From Acidobacteriaceae bacterium (GTDB lineage: Bacteria > Acidobacteriota > Terriglobia > Terriglobales > Acidobacteriaceae), in the NCBI GenBank assembly GCA_003139095.1, contig PLHW01000011.1, forward strand, positions 1 through 64,000: 64,000 bases of DNA, in the 5' to 3' direction. Below the pieces are notes generated by a model. It was not told where the DNA came from. It saw only the letters and a program-made list of their open reading frames with translations, and made no database searches. A program made the translations under genes and the position numbers. Below, piece after piece: positions 26,554 to 35,553 of the stretch; the first letter of the stretch is position 1; each line of letters starts with the position of its first letter.

Positions 26554-28221
26554 TCACGGCACCAGCTTTGCCAGCAAGCCGCCAGAATCAATTTCGCTAC
26601 GAAGGAGGCTGAGTTCGTCCGCGCTGGGCAGCGGCGTGTCCGGCACTGAAGTCGGCACAATCAGATCAAATCCCGTATTGGCTACAACCCGCTCAACGGT
26701 TACGCCTGGATGAACAGACTGCAAACGCATGCGGAGTGTATCCGGGCAAAAGTCGAGGACTGCGAGATTCGTGACAATCAACTCGGGCCCGTGATCGTCT
26801 TCGATCCCGAACTCGCGGCGGCTGTGCGGTCCCGAACCGTAGCCGATGGCAGAAATGAAATCCACCTTGGGCACAAATACCTGCTTTGTGTGATTGCGGA
26901 AAAAGCCAACCCACCTGGGCACGCAGGGGGCAAACTCAAGACCCACCGTGCCGGGACCGCGCAACGCCGGCTTCTCCCATGTCCCGGCAAAAGCCAGATT
27001 CACATTGCCGTACCGATCGATCTGCATCCCGCTCAGGAACATGACGTCGAAGGCGCCGCCGAGTTCCAGGTCAAACAGTTCCTCTAAACCAATTCTTGCT
27101 TCGCAGTCGGCGAGACCGCAATCGTCATTTAACGAAGCCGGCAATTGCCGTAAATGCGCATTCAGCGCGCCGGTCCCACCTAAGGTAAACGACGCATTCG
27201 GAGCATGCGTAAGTTGCGCCAGGCGCAAGCCGGCAAGGACCTCCCAGCAACCGGTGCCCGCTCCCGTGAATGTTCCGTCTTTCACGCAACGGGCAATGAC
27301 GGTCGCTATCAACTCGGCCTTCGCTACGGCGCCGCTAGTCAAGGCCGCTATTTGCCCGGCGCGCTCCGCAAGGGGCCGAGGCGCCTGGGCTCTGGGCCTG
27401 GCAAATTCGCTAAGATAGGCGGCAAACGTCGCCTGATCCCTGGCCGATTTGCTGTAGCGCTTCAATTCGTCGCGATCCACTTCATAGCACCCGAAGCTTG
27501 CCGTTGGCTGAGCCGCCCCGAACGCGGGAACGACGGCGTCGACCAGGATTCCGGGAACAGTCGTGGCTGCCGATGCGGCGCGAATCGCGCTGTCCTCCAT
27601 CAGTTCATCGCATGTCGCAATCACATGACGGGAAGCGCGCGCCAGCAGCGGGTCCATGAAGCATGAACCTTCATGCTGAAGATTTCCGTGCGCATCCGCG
27701 CGCCGGGCATGAAGCAGCGTGAAATCCGGGCGAATTGCGGGAACGCAGACAACCGTCTCGCCGGTGAAGGGATCCGTGCTCTTTTTATATTGCGAATTCA
27801 CCCGAGGGCAATCCGATGCCGCAAGCCACTTCGGCAAAACATAAAACGGAGATCCACTGGAAGCCGCTTTGAGCCCGAACGCAAGAAATGCTTCGCCGAT
27901 CTCGACCACTTCGATCTGCCGCTTTTCAGCCGCGCGACGAAACGCTGGCGCCAATCCAAGTTCCTCGAAAGCCACATACGGGCTGATCACCTTCTTCACG
28001 CACCCGGCGGCGATCAGCAGATCCAGTTGAATCCCAGTCACGGCGGCAGTGACCACGGTCAGATTGCGCGCTCCACGCCGAATGAGGGCCCGGACCAAGT
28101 CCATCGGCGCGCCGTAATATGAGAGGCCGCCTATGGCGATCATGCTGCCATCCGGAATGCGCACAATGGCTTCGTCCGCGGTAACGATTTTGGAGATTCG
28201 ATTGGGCACAGAAGATCGCAA
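26554..28221 (-). CDS. Fused alpha-beta CoA-transferase-family protein (IpdAB/glutaconate CoA-transferase-like)
   Basis: A 555-residue protein with both halves of a class I CoA-transferase fold: alpha part about 1-290 (IPDGSMIAIGGLSYYGAPMD near the start) and beta part about 300-555 (VHPGVTVERVVANTGFD near the end). The usual E-N-G or E-S-G nucleophile of CoA-transferases is not visible in the beta half, where the region reads FTLGGTGAL. That fits IpdAB-type hydrolases, which open the last steroid ring, rather than true transferases. It shares clear similarity with the split IpdA/IpdB-like pair at 34.7-36.5 kb. The start is uncertain: TTG at 28221 or GTG at 28209. Confidence 0.82.
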   Translation of the reverse strand: MRSSVPNRISKIVTADEAIVRIPDGSMIAIGGLSYYGAPMDLVRALIRRGARNLTVVTAAVTGIQLDLLIAAGCVKKVISPYVAFEELGLAPAFRRAAEKRQIEVVEIGEAFLAFGLKAASSGSPFYVLPKWLAASDCPRVNSQYKKSTDPFTGETVVCVPAIRPDFTLLHARRADAHGNLQHEGSCFMDPLLARASRHVIATCDELMEDSAIRAASAATTVPGILVDAVVPAFGAAQPTASFGCYEVDRDELKRYSKSARDQATFAAYLSEFARPRAQAPRPLAERAGQIAALTSGAVAKAELIATVIARCVKDGTFTGAGTGCWEVLAGLRLAQLTHAPNASFTLGGTGALNAHLRQLPASLNDDCGLADCEARIGLEELFDLELGGAFDVMFLSGMQIDRYGNVNLAFAGTWEKPALRGPGTVGLEFAPCVPRWVGFFRNHTKQVFVPKVDFISAIGYGSGPHSRREFGIEDDHGPELIVTNLAVLDFCPDTLRMRLQSVHPGVTVERVVANTGFDLIVPTSVPDTPLPSADELSLLRSEIDSGGLLAKLVP

Positions 28222-28230
28222 CTTCGAGGT

Positions 28231-28899
28231 CTACAGCTTCATCTCCGGTACGCTGCCAAGAATGATCAGCTTCGGTTCAGTAACCGCCTGCACGTCCTCG
28301 GCCGTAAGGCCCGGCGCCACTTCGCGCAACACAAGGCCGCCTGCCTCCACGTCAATTACCGCCATGTCGGTAACCACGGTCTTCACACATTCGAGTCCCG
28401 TCAGCGGGTAGGAGCACCGTTTGACGATCTTCGGCTCATCGTCTTTCGTCGTGTGCTCCATGCAAATGATGAGGTGTTTTGCACCGGCGGCAATATCCAT
28501 CGCGCCGCCAATTCCGCCCGATCCCTTCGCTCCGGGAACTTTCCAGTTCGCGAGATCGCCTTTCTGGGAGACCTGAAGACCGCCCATCAGGCAAAAATCC
28601 AGATGTCCTCCGCGCGTCATCACGTGCGCGTCGGCCTGATTGAAAAATGCGGCACCCGGCAACAGCGTGACTGGCACCTTCATGGCGTCCACCAGATCGA
28701 GGTCCTCTTCTCCGCCGGCAGCGCGTGGCCCCATGCCGAGAATGCCGTTCTCGCTGTGGAAGTAGACGATCTGTTCTTTTGGCAGATAGTTCGAAACCAG
28801 GTTGGGAATGCCCCAACCAAGATTCACGCTTGCGCCGTCCGGCAGTTCGCGGGCGGCGCGCTGGGCGATCTGTTCGCGAGTGAGGCGTGGCTTGCTCAT
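28231..28899 (-). CDS. 3-oxoacid CoA-transferase, subunit B
   Basis: A 222-residue beta subunit of a class I CoA-transferase (AtoA/ScoB type). The catalytic Glu50 is in FHSENGILGMGP, and the glycine-rich GSGGIGGAMD loop follows. With the overlapping subunit A gene it should move CoA between acyl-CoA and a 3-oxo acid such as acetoacetate. The start overlaps the stop of subunit A by four bases. In the cluster it could activate a pathway acid or salvage CoA from the end product. Confidence 0.92.
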   Translation of the reverse strand: MSKPRLTREQIAQRAARELPDGASVNLGWGIPNLVSNYLPKEQIVYFHSENGILGMGPRAAGGEEDLDLVDAMKVPVTLLPGAAFFNQADAHVMTRGGHLDFCLMGGLQVSQKGDLANWKVPGAKGSGGIGGAMDIAAGAKHLIICMEHTTKDDEPKIVKRCSYPLTGLECVKTVVTDMAVIDVEAGGLVLREVAPGLTAEDVQAVTEPKLIILGSVPEMKL

Positions 28900-29579
28900 G
28901 TGCGCAGAGTCTTCGCTTGAACGATGCGGTCTACAAAGACCGAGGGTGTAATGATGATTTCCGGATCGAGGCTGCCAACAGGAACGACTTCGTCTGCTTC
29001 GACGATGGTTACGTGGGCCGCCGTCGCCATGATGGGATTGAAATTGCGGGCCGCTTTCCGGTAAATAAGGTTGCCGATCTCATCCGCTTTAAACGCCTTG
29101 ATGAAGGCAAAATCCGCGCCCAGAGCGGTCTCCAGCACACAGCGTTTTCCCTGGAAAACCCTTTCCTCACGCCCTGCGGCGATCTCCGTACCCGCACCAA
29201 CCGGACTGTAGAAGGCGCAAATGCCGGCTCCCCGCGCTCGCATGCGCTCGCAGAGAATGCCTTGCGCAACCAGTTCAACCGTAACTTCTTTTGCGGCGAA
29301 CTGATCCTGGAAGTAATTCGACCGCGGACCGGGAAACGACGCGATCACGTGTTTGACCTGCTTATTCTTGAACAGCAGACCGAGTTCGCCGTCGCCCGTT
29401 CCGCAATTGTTGCTGATTGCGGTCAGGTTCTTTGTGCCCTTCCGGGCCAGGGCCTGAATCAGATTGTTGGGGAACCCCGCCCCGCCAAAGCCGCCAAACA
29501 TGATGGTTGCGCCATCCGGAACATCCGCAATCACCTCGTCAACGGTAGGATAGATTTTTCTCTTCACCGGGTCCTTCAC
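28896..29579 (-). CDS. 3-oxoacid CoA-transferase, subunit A
   Basis: An alpha subunit of the AtoD/ScoA type, about 227 residues from GTG 29579, which overlaps the stop of the VOC gene (GTGA). An alternative ATG at 29606 would overlap by 31 bases. The family motif GATIMFGGFGGAGFPNNLI lies near the start, and ISNNCGTGDGELGLL follows. It pairs with subunit B directly downstream; together they form the transferase with the Glu in subunit B. Confidence 0.9.
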   Translation of the reverse strand: MKDPVKRKIYPTVDEVIADVPDGATIMFGGFGGAGFPNNLIQALARKGTKNLTAISNNCGTGDGELGLLFKNKQVKHVIASFPGPRSNYFQDQFAAKEVTVELVAQGILCERMRARGAGICAFYSPVGAGTEIAAGREERVFQGKRCVLETALGADFAFIKAFKADEIGNLIYRKAARNFNPIMATAAHVTIVEADEVVPVGSLDPEIIITPSVFVDRIVQAKTLRT

Positions 29580-30052
29580 AGTTCTTTCTCGTAGCCTCTC
29601 GTCCACTTTCCGTCCGTGACCTGGTAGCGCGTCGCCACCTCAATCAGCACACCATGCGCCTTCTTGGGCGGCACGAACGTCCACTTAAGCCAGGGAAGGT
29701 GTCCCGGCCCTGAAACTTCTTTGCTGGTCAGCGGGACGCCGGCCTTGTCGAGATCCTCGACAGTCTGCTTGATGTCATCGGAGGTGAACGCGATGTGATG
29801 CACCCGCTCGCCGTATTTTTCCAGCAGTTTCACGTCATACGGATTTTCGCTTTCGAAAAACTGCAATGCACATCCGCTGGGGTTAACGAACGTCGCCCAG
29901 CGCATTTTGTATCCGCCTTCAACTCCCTCGTCCCACACGACCTGTTTTGCCTGTTCCGGATCAAGCACCTGCAACATCTGCTGATAGTCCGCCACCGCCT
30001 CGTCGAGGTTCTTTACCAGAAAAGAGACGTGGTCGAATTTCACATGAGGCAT
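29576..30052 (-). CDS. VOC-family protein (methylmalonyl-CoA epimerase/glyoxalase-like)
   Basis: About 158 residues from ATG 30052, after a GGAGG ribosome-binding site. Two beta-alpha-beta-beta-beta modules of the vicinal oxygen chelate fold are visible. Candidate metal ligands are His in FDHVSFLV, Glu in LQFFESEN, His in VHHIAFTS and Glu in GVLIEVATR, the H-E-H-E pattern of the family. Epimerisation of a branched acyl-CoA is plausible by context, but dioxygenases share this fold. A relative is encoded at 44113-44583. The gene lies between the SDR and the CoA-transferase. Confidence 0.8.
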   Translation of the reverse strand: MPHVKFDHVSFLVKNLDEAVADYQQMLQVLDPEQAKQVVWDEGVEGGYKMRWATFVNPSGCALQFFESENPYDVKLLEKYGERVHHIAFTSDDIKQTVEDLDKAGVPLTSKEVSGPGHLPWLKWTFVPPKKAHGVLIEVATRYQVTDGKWTRGYEKEL

Positions 30053-30087
30053 AGGAATAAATCCTCCAAATAAACTTGCGCCCGCCA

Positions 30088-30924
30088 CTAGCCGACGACA
30101 TTGATGAACTCGAGGCCGCCGTGAATCTGCAACACTTCGCCGGTAATAAAGTCGGACGCGGGCGAGGCAAAAAACAGGATCGCATTCGCCACATCTTCCG
30201 GCGTTCCAATCCGGCCAATCGGAATCCGCTTGATAATCTGGTCGCGCACGTCCGCGGGAATCCCCAGAGCCGCGGCGTCTTTCGCATCGCCACGCGCCGC
30301 TGTCATGCGGGTATCAATAATCCCAGGCGCAACCGCGTTGCAGTTGATCATGAACGGCGCCCACTCGCGCGCCACCGCCTTTGTCATGCCCACAAGCGCG
30401 GCCTTGGCCGTCGCGTAATTCACGTTGCCCACGGCTCCATGAATACCCGCGATCGACGACACATTCACAATCTTGCGGTGCATGCGCCGCCCTGCCTTCA
30501 GGTCGTTCTTGCCCGCGTCGCGCATATAAGGCGACGCAGCACGAATGCAGTTAAACGATCCGCGAACAATTACATCGAGAACCAGCGTGAACTGCTCATC
30601 CGTCATGCGCTGCAGCATCGCATCGCGCGTGATGCCGGCATTGTTGACGAGCACGTCCAGCCGCCCCCAGGCTTTCATTGCGGCGTCGACCAGGGATTGC
30701 GCGGTTTCTGGTTTGGCAACGCTGCCCAAAACTACGGCGGCTTCCACGCCACTCTTGCGCACTTCCTCCGCTGCTTCCTGCGCCGGGCCGTCGTCGATGT
30801 CATTGATGACAACGTGCGCGCCCGCCTGAGCGAGGTGCGTGGCGGTCGCACGACCGATGCCCCGTCCCGAGCCCGTAACGATCGCGACTTTGCCTGCAAG
30901 GGACTTTCCGTCCGGCAAGAGCAT
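30088..30924 (-). CDS. SDR-family 3-hydroxyacyl-CoA dehydrogenase-like protein
   Basis: A 278-residue short-chain dehydrogenase with cofactor motif TGSGRGIG (about 18-25), NNAG near 93, catalytic Ser in NVSSIAG and the Tyr-x3-Lys in NYATAKAA. The C-terminus has the VAPGIIDTRM and TGEVLQIHGG motifs. An Asp-containing NDIDD after strand 2 favours NAD(H), pointing to an oxidative step. Insertions near 145 (RDAGKNDLKAGRR) make it longer than FabG. It follows the acyl-CoA dehydrogenase gene by six bases, matching a beta-oxidation order. Confidence 0.9.
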   Translation of the reverse strand: MLLPDGKSLAGKVAIVTGSGRGIGRATATHLAQAGAHVVINDIDDGPAQEAAEEVRKSGVEAAVVLGSVAKPETAQSLVDAAMKAWGRLDVLVNNAGITRDAMLQRMTDEQFTLVLDVIVRGSFNCIRAASPYMRDAGKNDLKAGRRMHRKIVNVSSIAGIHGAVGNVNYATAKAALVGMTKAVAREWAPFMINCNAVAPGIIDTRMTAARGDAKDAAALGIPADVRDQIIKRIPIGRIGTPEDVANAILFFASPASDFITGEVLQIHGGLEFINVVG

Positions 30925-30930
30925 GCCCCC

Positions 30931-32145
30931 TTAGAAGCAGCGCGGCAGACCCAGCCGCTCGCCGATGATGTTCAGAATCATTTCGTCGCTCACCGGACCA
31001 ACGCGGTGCAGCCGGCAGTCGCGCCAGTAGCGCTGCATGTCATACTCGCGGCTGTAGCCGTAGCCGCCGAGAATCTGCATGCCCGAGTCCGTTACCTCGG
31101 TGGCGTGATTGGCGGAAACGAGCTTGGCCATGTTGGCTTCAATGGCGCAGTCGCGACCCAGCGACTGCAAATACGCAGCTTTATAAGTAATGAGCCGGCT
31201 CAGTTCGACCTTGGTGTACATCCAGGCGAGGCGGTGCTGCACGGCCTGCATCTGTGCCAGCGGTTTGCCGAAGGCGCGCCGCTGCTTCGCGTATGCGAAT
31301 GCATCGTCGTAAGCAGCCTGCGATTCGCCGAGCGTAAGGGCCGCGGTCAGGATGCGTTCGTTATTCAACATTGCGAGCAGTCCGTAAAAGCCCTTGTCCT
31401 TTTCCCCCAACATGCGGCTTTTCGGAGCTTTGACATTGTCATAGAAGACTTCGAACGATTGGGTGGCGCGAATGCCGACCTTCTCCAGCTTGCGGAGTCG
31501 GATTCCGGGCGTTTCGCGATCGAGCAGAAAAACGGAAATTCCATCCGCACGTTTCTTGACGTTCTGATTGGTGCGTGCGACCACCGTGATGTAATCGGAG
31601 ACGTGGGCTGCCGTGGTCCAGACTTTCTGCCCATTGATCAGATAGTGATCATCCTGCTCGACCGCCGTCGTCTTCATTGCGCCCAGCACGTCAGTGCCGC
31701 CATCCGGCTCGGTCAGCGAAAATGCGAATTTGATTTCGCCGCGAGCAAGCCGCGGCAGTAGTTCCCGCTTCTGCTCTTCAGTCCCCATAGTTTCCAGCAG
31801 GTGGCCGCCGAAACAACTCGACATGAAAAAAGTGAGACCAATCGCTCCGCTACGGCGAGCCAGTTCCTCCGTAACAATGGTCATGTCGAGCACGTCGCCG
31901 CCCGCCCCGCCGTAGGCCTCGCCGATGGGAATTCCGAGAAACCCGCCTTCGCCGAGCGCTTTCCACACCCGCTCGGGAAATTCCTCCTTCTCATCGGTTT
32001 CGCGCGCATACTCGGGGGGGCACTCACGCTCGACGAGGGTGCGGATATTGGCCCGCAAAAATTCTTTCTCTTTGCTTAGATCAAAACTGATGCCCATAGC
32101 GCCAGCGCGATCCGCCATCGCGTCGACCGTATTTACCGTTGACAT
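30931..32145 (-). CDS. Acyl-CoA dehydrogenase
   Basis: A 404-residue flavoprotein of the acyl-CoA dehydrogenase family. Conserved blocks are FAFSLTEPDGGTDV (about 146), the KVWTTAAHVSD region, the RRAFGKPLAQMQAVQ arginine block and the C-terminal ILGGYGYSREYDMQRYWRD. The usual C-terminal Y-E-G-T is replaced by RVGPVSDE, so the catalytic base may be the Glu in LNNERI, as in isovaleryl- and long-chain-type enzymes. The start has an AGGAGA ribosome-binding site. Electrons should go to the EtfAB encoded at 44.8-46.6 kb. Confidence 0.9.
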   Translation of the reverse strand: MSTVNTVDAMADRAGAMGISFDLSKEKEFLRANIRTLVERECPPEYARETDEKEEFPERVWKALGEGGFLGIPIGEAYGGAGGDVLDMTIVTEELARRSGAIGLTFFMSSCFGGHLLETMGTEEQKRELLPRLARGEIKFAFSLTEPDGGTDVLGAMKTTAVEQDDHYLINGQKVWTTAAHVSDYITVVARTNQNVKKRADGISVFLLDRETPGIRLRKLEKVGIRATQSFEVFYDNVKAPKSRMLGEKDKGFYGLLAMLNNERILTAALTLGESQAAYDDAFAYAKQRRAFGKPLAQMQAVQHRLAWMYTKVELSRLITYKAAYLQSLGRDCAIEANMAKLVSANHATEVTDSGMQILGGYGYSREYDMQRYWRDCRLHRVGPVSDEMILNIIGERLGLPRCF

Positions 32146-32167
32146 TCTGTTCTCCTGAATTCTTTTG

Positions 32168-32764
32168 CTATCGTTGTTTGATCCCGCTCATGATGAACGC
32201 GATGAAAGTTTTTTTGACGCCATCGAGGCTTGGGGCGCGCGTTCCCGGATACCAGCGATAAATCCAGTTCGTCATCCCCAGGATTGCGTCGGTGAGAAGG
32301 ATTGGGTCGGCATCTACAAACTGCCCCACCTTCTGCCCGTCGCGGATCGCGTCCACAAACATCTTCTGGTACTTGACCATCTCTTCCTGAATGCGCTTCT
32401 GCCGCTTGCCGCTTAGCGTGTCGAACTCGTGCAGAAACAGGCCCACGTAAGTCTGGTTCTGGATGATGTGCTCGATCTGCGCTTCGACCGCTTTTTCCAG
32501 CCGCTCGGTCGGGTCTGCAACTCCGTCAATTGCCTTCGAAGCATGGTCCACGCCCTTGACGATAATGCCGAGCAACAGTTCATAGAGCAGATCTTCTTTC
32601 GAGCGGATGTAGTAATAAAGCGACCCCTTGAGCATGCCCACTTTACGGGCGACATCTTCGATCGTGGTTGCGTGATAGCCCTTTTCGTAGAACAGTTCGG
32701 CCGCGCAAGCCAGAATCTCGTCCATGCGTGCCGACGGTTTCGTTCGAGTCACACTTGTTGTCAC
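32168..32764 (-). CDS. TetR-family transcriptional regulator (KstR2-like)
   Basis: A 198-residue TetR protein from a GTG start five bases after AAGGAGG. The DNA-binding domain spans about residues 12-60 (ILACAAELFYEKGYHATT, then VARKVGMLKGSLYYYIRSKE). The MLKGSLYYYIRSKEDLL segment resembles KstR2-type repressors of steroid-ring catabolism, which respond to CoA thioesters. It lies inside the catabolic cluster, between the enoate-reductase-like and acyl-CoA dehydrogenase genes, and is the best candidate to bind the repeated ACCAAAC-N4-GTTTGGT operator. I saw no such site immediately before its own gene. Confidence 0.88.
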   Translation of the reverse strand: MTTSVTRTKPSARMDEILACAAELFYEKGYHATTIEDVARKVGMLKGSLYYYIRSKEDLLYELLLGIIVKGVDHASKAIDGVADPTERLEKAVEAQIEHIIQNQTYVGLFLHEFDTLSGKRQKRIQEEMVKYQKMFVDAIRDGQKVGQFVDADPILLTDAILGMTNWIYRWYPGTRAPSLDGVKKTFIAFIMSGIKQR

Positions 32765-32800
32765 TGGTACCTCCTTGAAACAAGCTACAAGACTCTCGAC

Positions 32801-34711
32801 TTAGATACGAGCACCAAGCTGGTTACCGCCGGTCACCGCGTCCAGAATGGTTCCTGGCCGCTCGGCGTCGCCCACCCGGTATGTCGGAATCGGAAAACCC
32901 TCCTCATCACAAAATGACAGGTCATCATTCGGCCGGTACCCAAGAGCAATAACCGCCGAATCACACGAATACGTCGCTTCGTCTCCGTTCGGATCGGAAT
33001 AGACAACTCCATCTCCTTCGATCCGCATCACCTTGCAACGGGTCAAAAGCGGCACCTTGGACTTCTTGAGTTCGTAGTACATCCACCGGCGCGTAATCGC
33101 CTCAATGTTCATCCCGATGTGGGCCATCATCTCAAGAATCGCGACCTCGTGACCGCGATGAAGCAGCCACTCAGCCAACTCGCATCCCGTTCCTCCACCT
33201 CCAATAATCGCGACCCGTTGGCCAACCGTCGTTCTCCCCATCATGACGTCTTCTGCGATCTTCACGTGCGGCAAGCGAACTCCAACGATGGGCGGAAGCG
33301 AGGGATAACTTCCAGTAGCATTCACGATGAGATCAGGCTTCAGATCGAGAACCGCGGCCTGGTCTAACTCGCGCCCTGTCTGAATCTCGACTCCTAGTTT
33401 GTGAACCTGGCCCGACAGATAGTCGACGAAGTTCAGGATCTCGCCCTTCGATGGCGCGGCCGCGGACACATGCAGTTTGCCGCCCAGCTTCTCGCACTTC
33501 TCGACCAGCGTTACTTTGTGGCCCCGAGCGGCGGACACTCTAGCGGCTTCCAGGCCCGCGGGGCCGGCGCCAATGACGAGCACGCGGTGAGGATGGTGAG
33601 TGCGCGTAATCTTTAATTCGCCCTCGCGCCCGAGCCCGGCATTCACCGTGCACTTAGCCTCCTGCGCTCGCGAGACTAAGTCAACACACGCATTGCACGA
33701 TATGCAGGGCCGAATGTCGTCGGGTCTGTTTTCTTGCAGCTTCACCACCCAATCGGAATCGGCAATCAGCGCGCGGCCAAGGGCAACCATATCGGCCTTG
33801 CCGTCAACCAGCGCCTGTTCTGCCACCTTCACGGAATGGATGCGGCCCACCGCGATTACAGGCACTTTGACTGCAGATCTGATCGCTCCCGCATCATCCA
33901 GCAGATACCCTTGAGGGATAAACATCGGCGCCATGATGTAACGCAGAGTCTGCCAGTTCCCCGCCGAAACGCTGATCGAACAAACCCCCGCATCCGCCAG
34001 CCTGCTGGAGATCTTCGTGGTATCGGCCAGCGTCAAGCCGCCCGGATAATATTCATTGCCCGAGAGACGAAACTGGATGGGAAAGTCCTCTCCGCAAGTC
34101 TGGCGGATCCCGCGAATGATCTCGAGCGAAAAACGCAACCGGCGATCGAAGTCCCCACCGAATTCGTCGTCGCGTTTATTGGATAAGGGAGAGAGGAACT
34201 CGCACATCAGGTAGCCGTGCGCGCCATGTAACTCGACAAAGTCGAAGCCCGCTTTCTGGACGCGTAGCGCAGCACTGACGAACTCGCCGATTACATACTC
34301 AATGTCACTCTTAGTAAGAACGCGCGGAGCGGGGCCGCGTTCGGAAATTGAAATTGCACTGGGAGCGACGGGCTTACCCAAGGTCGTCTGACGGCCCATA
34401 TGGTTCAGTTGCAAGCCAACGACGGAACCGTAACCCTTAACGACCTCGGCCAGACGCGCCAGGCCGGGCACATGAAAGTCGGCGTGCAATTGCAACTCGG
34501 GCCCAACCCCAAGCACGTCCGGATCGATAATGCAGTTCTCGACCACGATCATGCCCACGCCGCTCTGGGCCCGGGCACGATAGTATTCGACAACCCGCTC
34601 CGTAACCGTTCCATCCTCGTTGGCGTAGCCCATTCCCATGGGCGGCATCACGACGCGGTTCTTCACCCGTAACTTGCCCTTTGCCAGCGTGATCGGTTCG
34701 AGCAACTTCAA
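32801..34711 (-). CDS. Enoate-reductase/2,4-dienoyl-CoA-reductase-like FMN-FeS-FAD protein
   Basis: A 636-residue protein with an old-yellow-enzyme TIM barrel (about 1-330; the catalytic region ELHGAHGYLMCEFLSP is near 175), a 4Fe-4S motif CISCNACVD plus a later Cys (about 336-353), and a C-terminal FAD/NAD domain with GAGPAGLEAA (about 378) and GGGGTGCELAE (about 500). Such enzymes reduce C=C bonds in dienoyl-CoA or cyclic enones; relatives act on bile acids. Translation probably starts at TTG 34711, preceded by GAGGG. It lies 34 bases after the IpdB-like gene, so a reductive step near ring opening is likely. Confidence 0.9.
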   Translation of the reverse strand: MKLLEPITLAKGKLRVKNRVVMPPMGMGYANEDGTVTERVVEYYRARAQSGVGMIVVENCIIDPDVLGVGPELQLHADFHVPGLARLAEVVKGYGSVVGLQLNHMGRQTTLGKPVAPSAISISERGPAPRVLTKSDIEYVIGEFVSAALRVQKAGFDFVELHGAHGYLMCEFLSPLSNKRDDEFGGDFDRRLRFSLEIIRGIRQTCGEDFPIQFRLSGNEYYPGGLTLADTTKISSRLADAGVCSISVSAGNWQTLRYIMAPMFIPQGYLLDDAGAIRSAVKVPVIAVGRIHSVKVAEQALVDGKADMVALGRALIADSDWVVKLQENRPDDIRPCISCNACVDLVSRAQEAKCTVNAGLGREGELKITRTHHPHRVLVIGAGPAGLEAARVSAARGHKVTLVEKCEKLGGKLHVSAAAPSKGEILNFVDYLSGQVHKLGVEIQTGRELDQAAVLDLKPDLIVNATGSYPSLPPIVGVRLPHVKIAEDVMMGRTTVGQRVAIIGGGGTGCELAEWLLHRGHEVAILEMMAHIGMNIEAITRRWMYYELKKSKVPLLTRCKVMRIEGDGVVYSDPNGDEATYSCDSAVIALGYRPNDDLSFCDEEGFPIPTYRVGDAERPGTILDAVTGGNQLGARI

Positions 34712-34745
34712 AAGCTTTCCCTCGTTTCAGTACTCGGCAGCAGCA

Positions 34746-35537
34746 TCACCGCCGCAACATGCCTTCCACGTCGATTCGTCCCCGCAATGTCTCTAACTCG
34801 TCGTCCGTCGGCGCGGCGGTCGTCGGAACGTTAGCGGGAACGATCACTTCAAAACCCGTGTTCTCGATCACCTGCTCCACGGTCACGCCGGGGTGCAGGC
34901 TCTTCAGGCGCATCCTCTTGCTCGTTTCGTCAAAATCGAAAACGCAAAGTGGAGTAACACAGTACACCGGCCCGTTGCCGGGAATCCCTAACTTGCTGCG
35001 TCCGTCCGCTCCGCCTTCACCCCAGCCAACGGTGGAGATGAAGTCGCACTTATCGACAAAGATGCGCTTGTCATGCGATTGCACAAATAAGTAGTAGCGG
35101 TCCACATAGTGAGCCATCGAGAGCGTGCCGACCGCCCCCGGCCCGCGAAACTGCAAGTGCTTATAGTCTTTTCCGACGCCGATTAGATTTGAGTTGCCGA
35201 ACTTATCAATCTGCAACGCGCCCACGACGAATGTGTCAGAAACCAGTCGCGGGTCTTCCTGAAAATCATCGTGCAAAACGTAGCCCTCTGCCCATTTTGT
35301 CGGGCGATTGTCATAGACCGTATAAAAAGGCTCCATGCGCGGCTCTTTCAACAAACTCGTGAAGGTCATGACGACATAAAGCCGCACATTAGGGCAGCGC
35401 AACAGGTGCGCCAAAAGAATTCCCGCCCTCGGCACATGCAGGCCCGCACCCACAGCCACCCGCTCGCCATCGCGCACTTGGTGCGAGATAAAGCTGGCCA
35501 TGAGTTCTTTGACCGTGAAGTTCGGCTCTGGGGTCAT
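34746..35537 (-). CDS. IpdB-like CoA-transferase-family beta subunit
   Basis: A 263-residue beta subunit of the IpdAB/glutaconate CoA-transferase family. Recognisable blocks are RVAVGAGLHVPRAGILLAHL, DKFGNSNLIGVG and LKSLHPGVTVEQVIENTGFE. The last block matches the beta half of the fused protein at 26.6-28.2 kb. The catalytic Glu of CoA-transferases is not evident, consistent with IpdAB-type ring hydrolases acting on cyclic 1,3-diketone CoA thioesters. It follows the alpha-subunit gene by 16 bases. The actual substrate ring is unknown. Confidence 0.85.
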   Translation of the reverse strand: MTPEPNFTVKELMASFISHQVRDGERVAVGAGLHVPRAGILLAHLLRCPNVRLYVVMTFTSLLKEPRMEPFYTVYDNRPTKWAEGYVLHDDFQEDPRLVSDTFVVGALQIDKFGNSNLIGVGKDYKHLQFRGPGAVGTLSMAHYVDRYYLFVQSHDKRIFVDKCDFISTVGWGEGGADGRSKLGIPGNGPVYCVTPLCVFDFDETSKRMRLKSLHPGVTVEQVIENTGFEVIVPANVPTTAAPTDDELETLRGRIDVEGMLRR

Positions 35538-35553
35538 GATCTTCGTTCCACCA

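Noticed and set aside
30076-31761. Long plus-strand open frame of 561 codons opposite the SDR and acyl-CoA dehydrogenase genes
   Set aside because: It is antisense to two genes with clear domains, is rich in His and Arg as expected from reading high-GC genes backwards, and has no recognisable domain.
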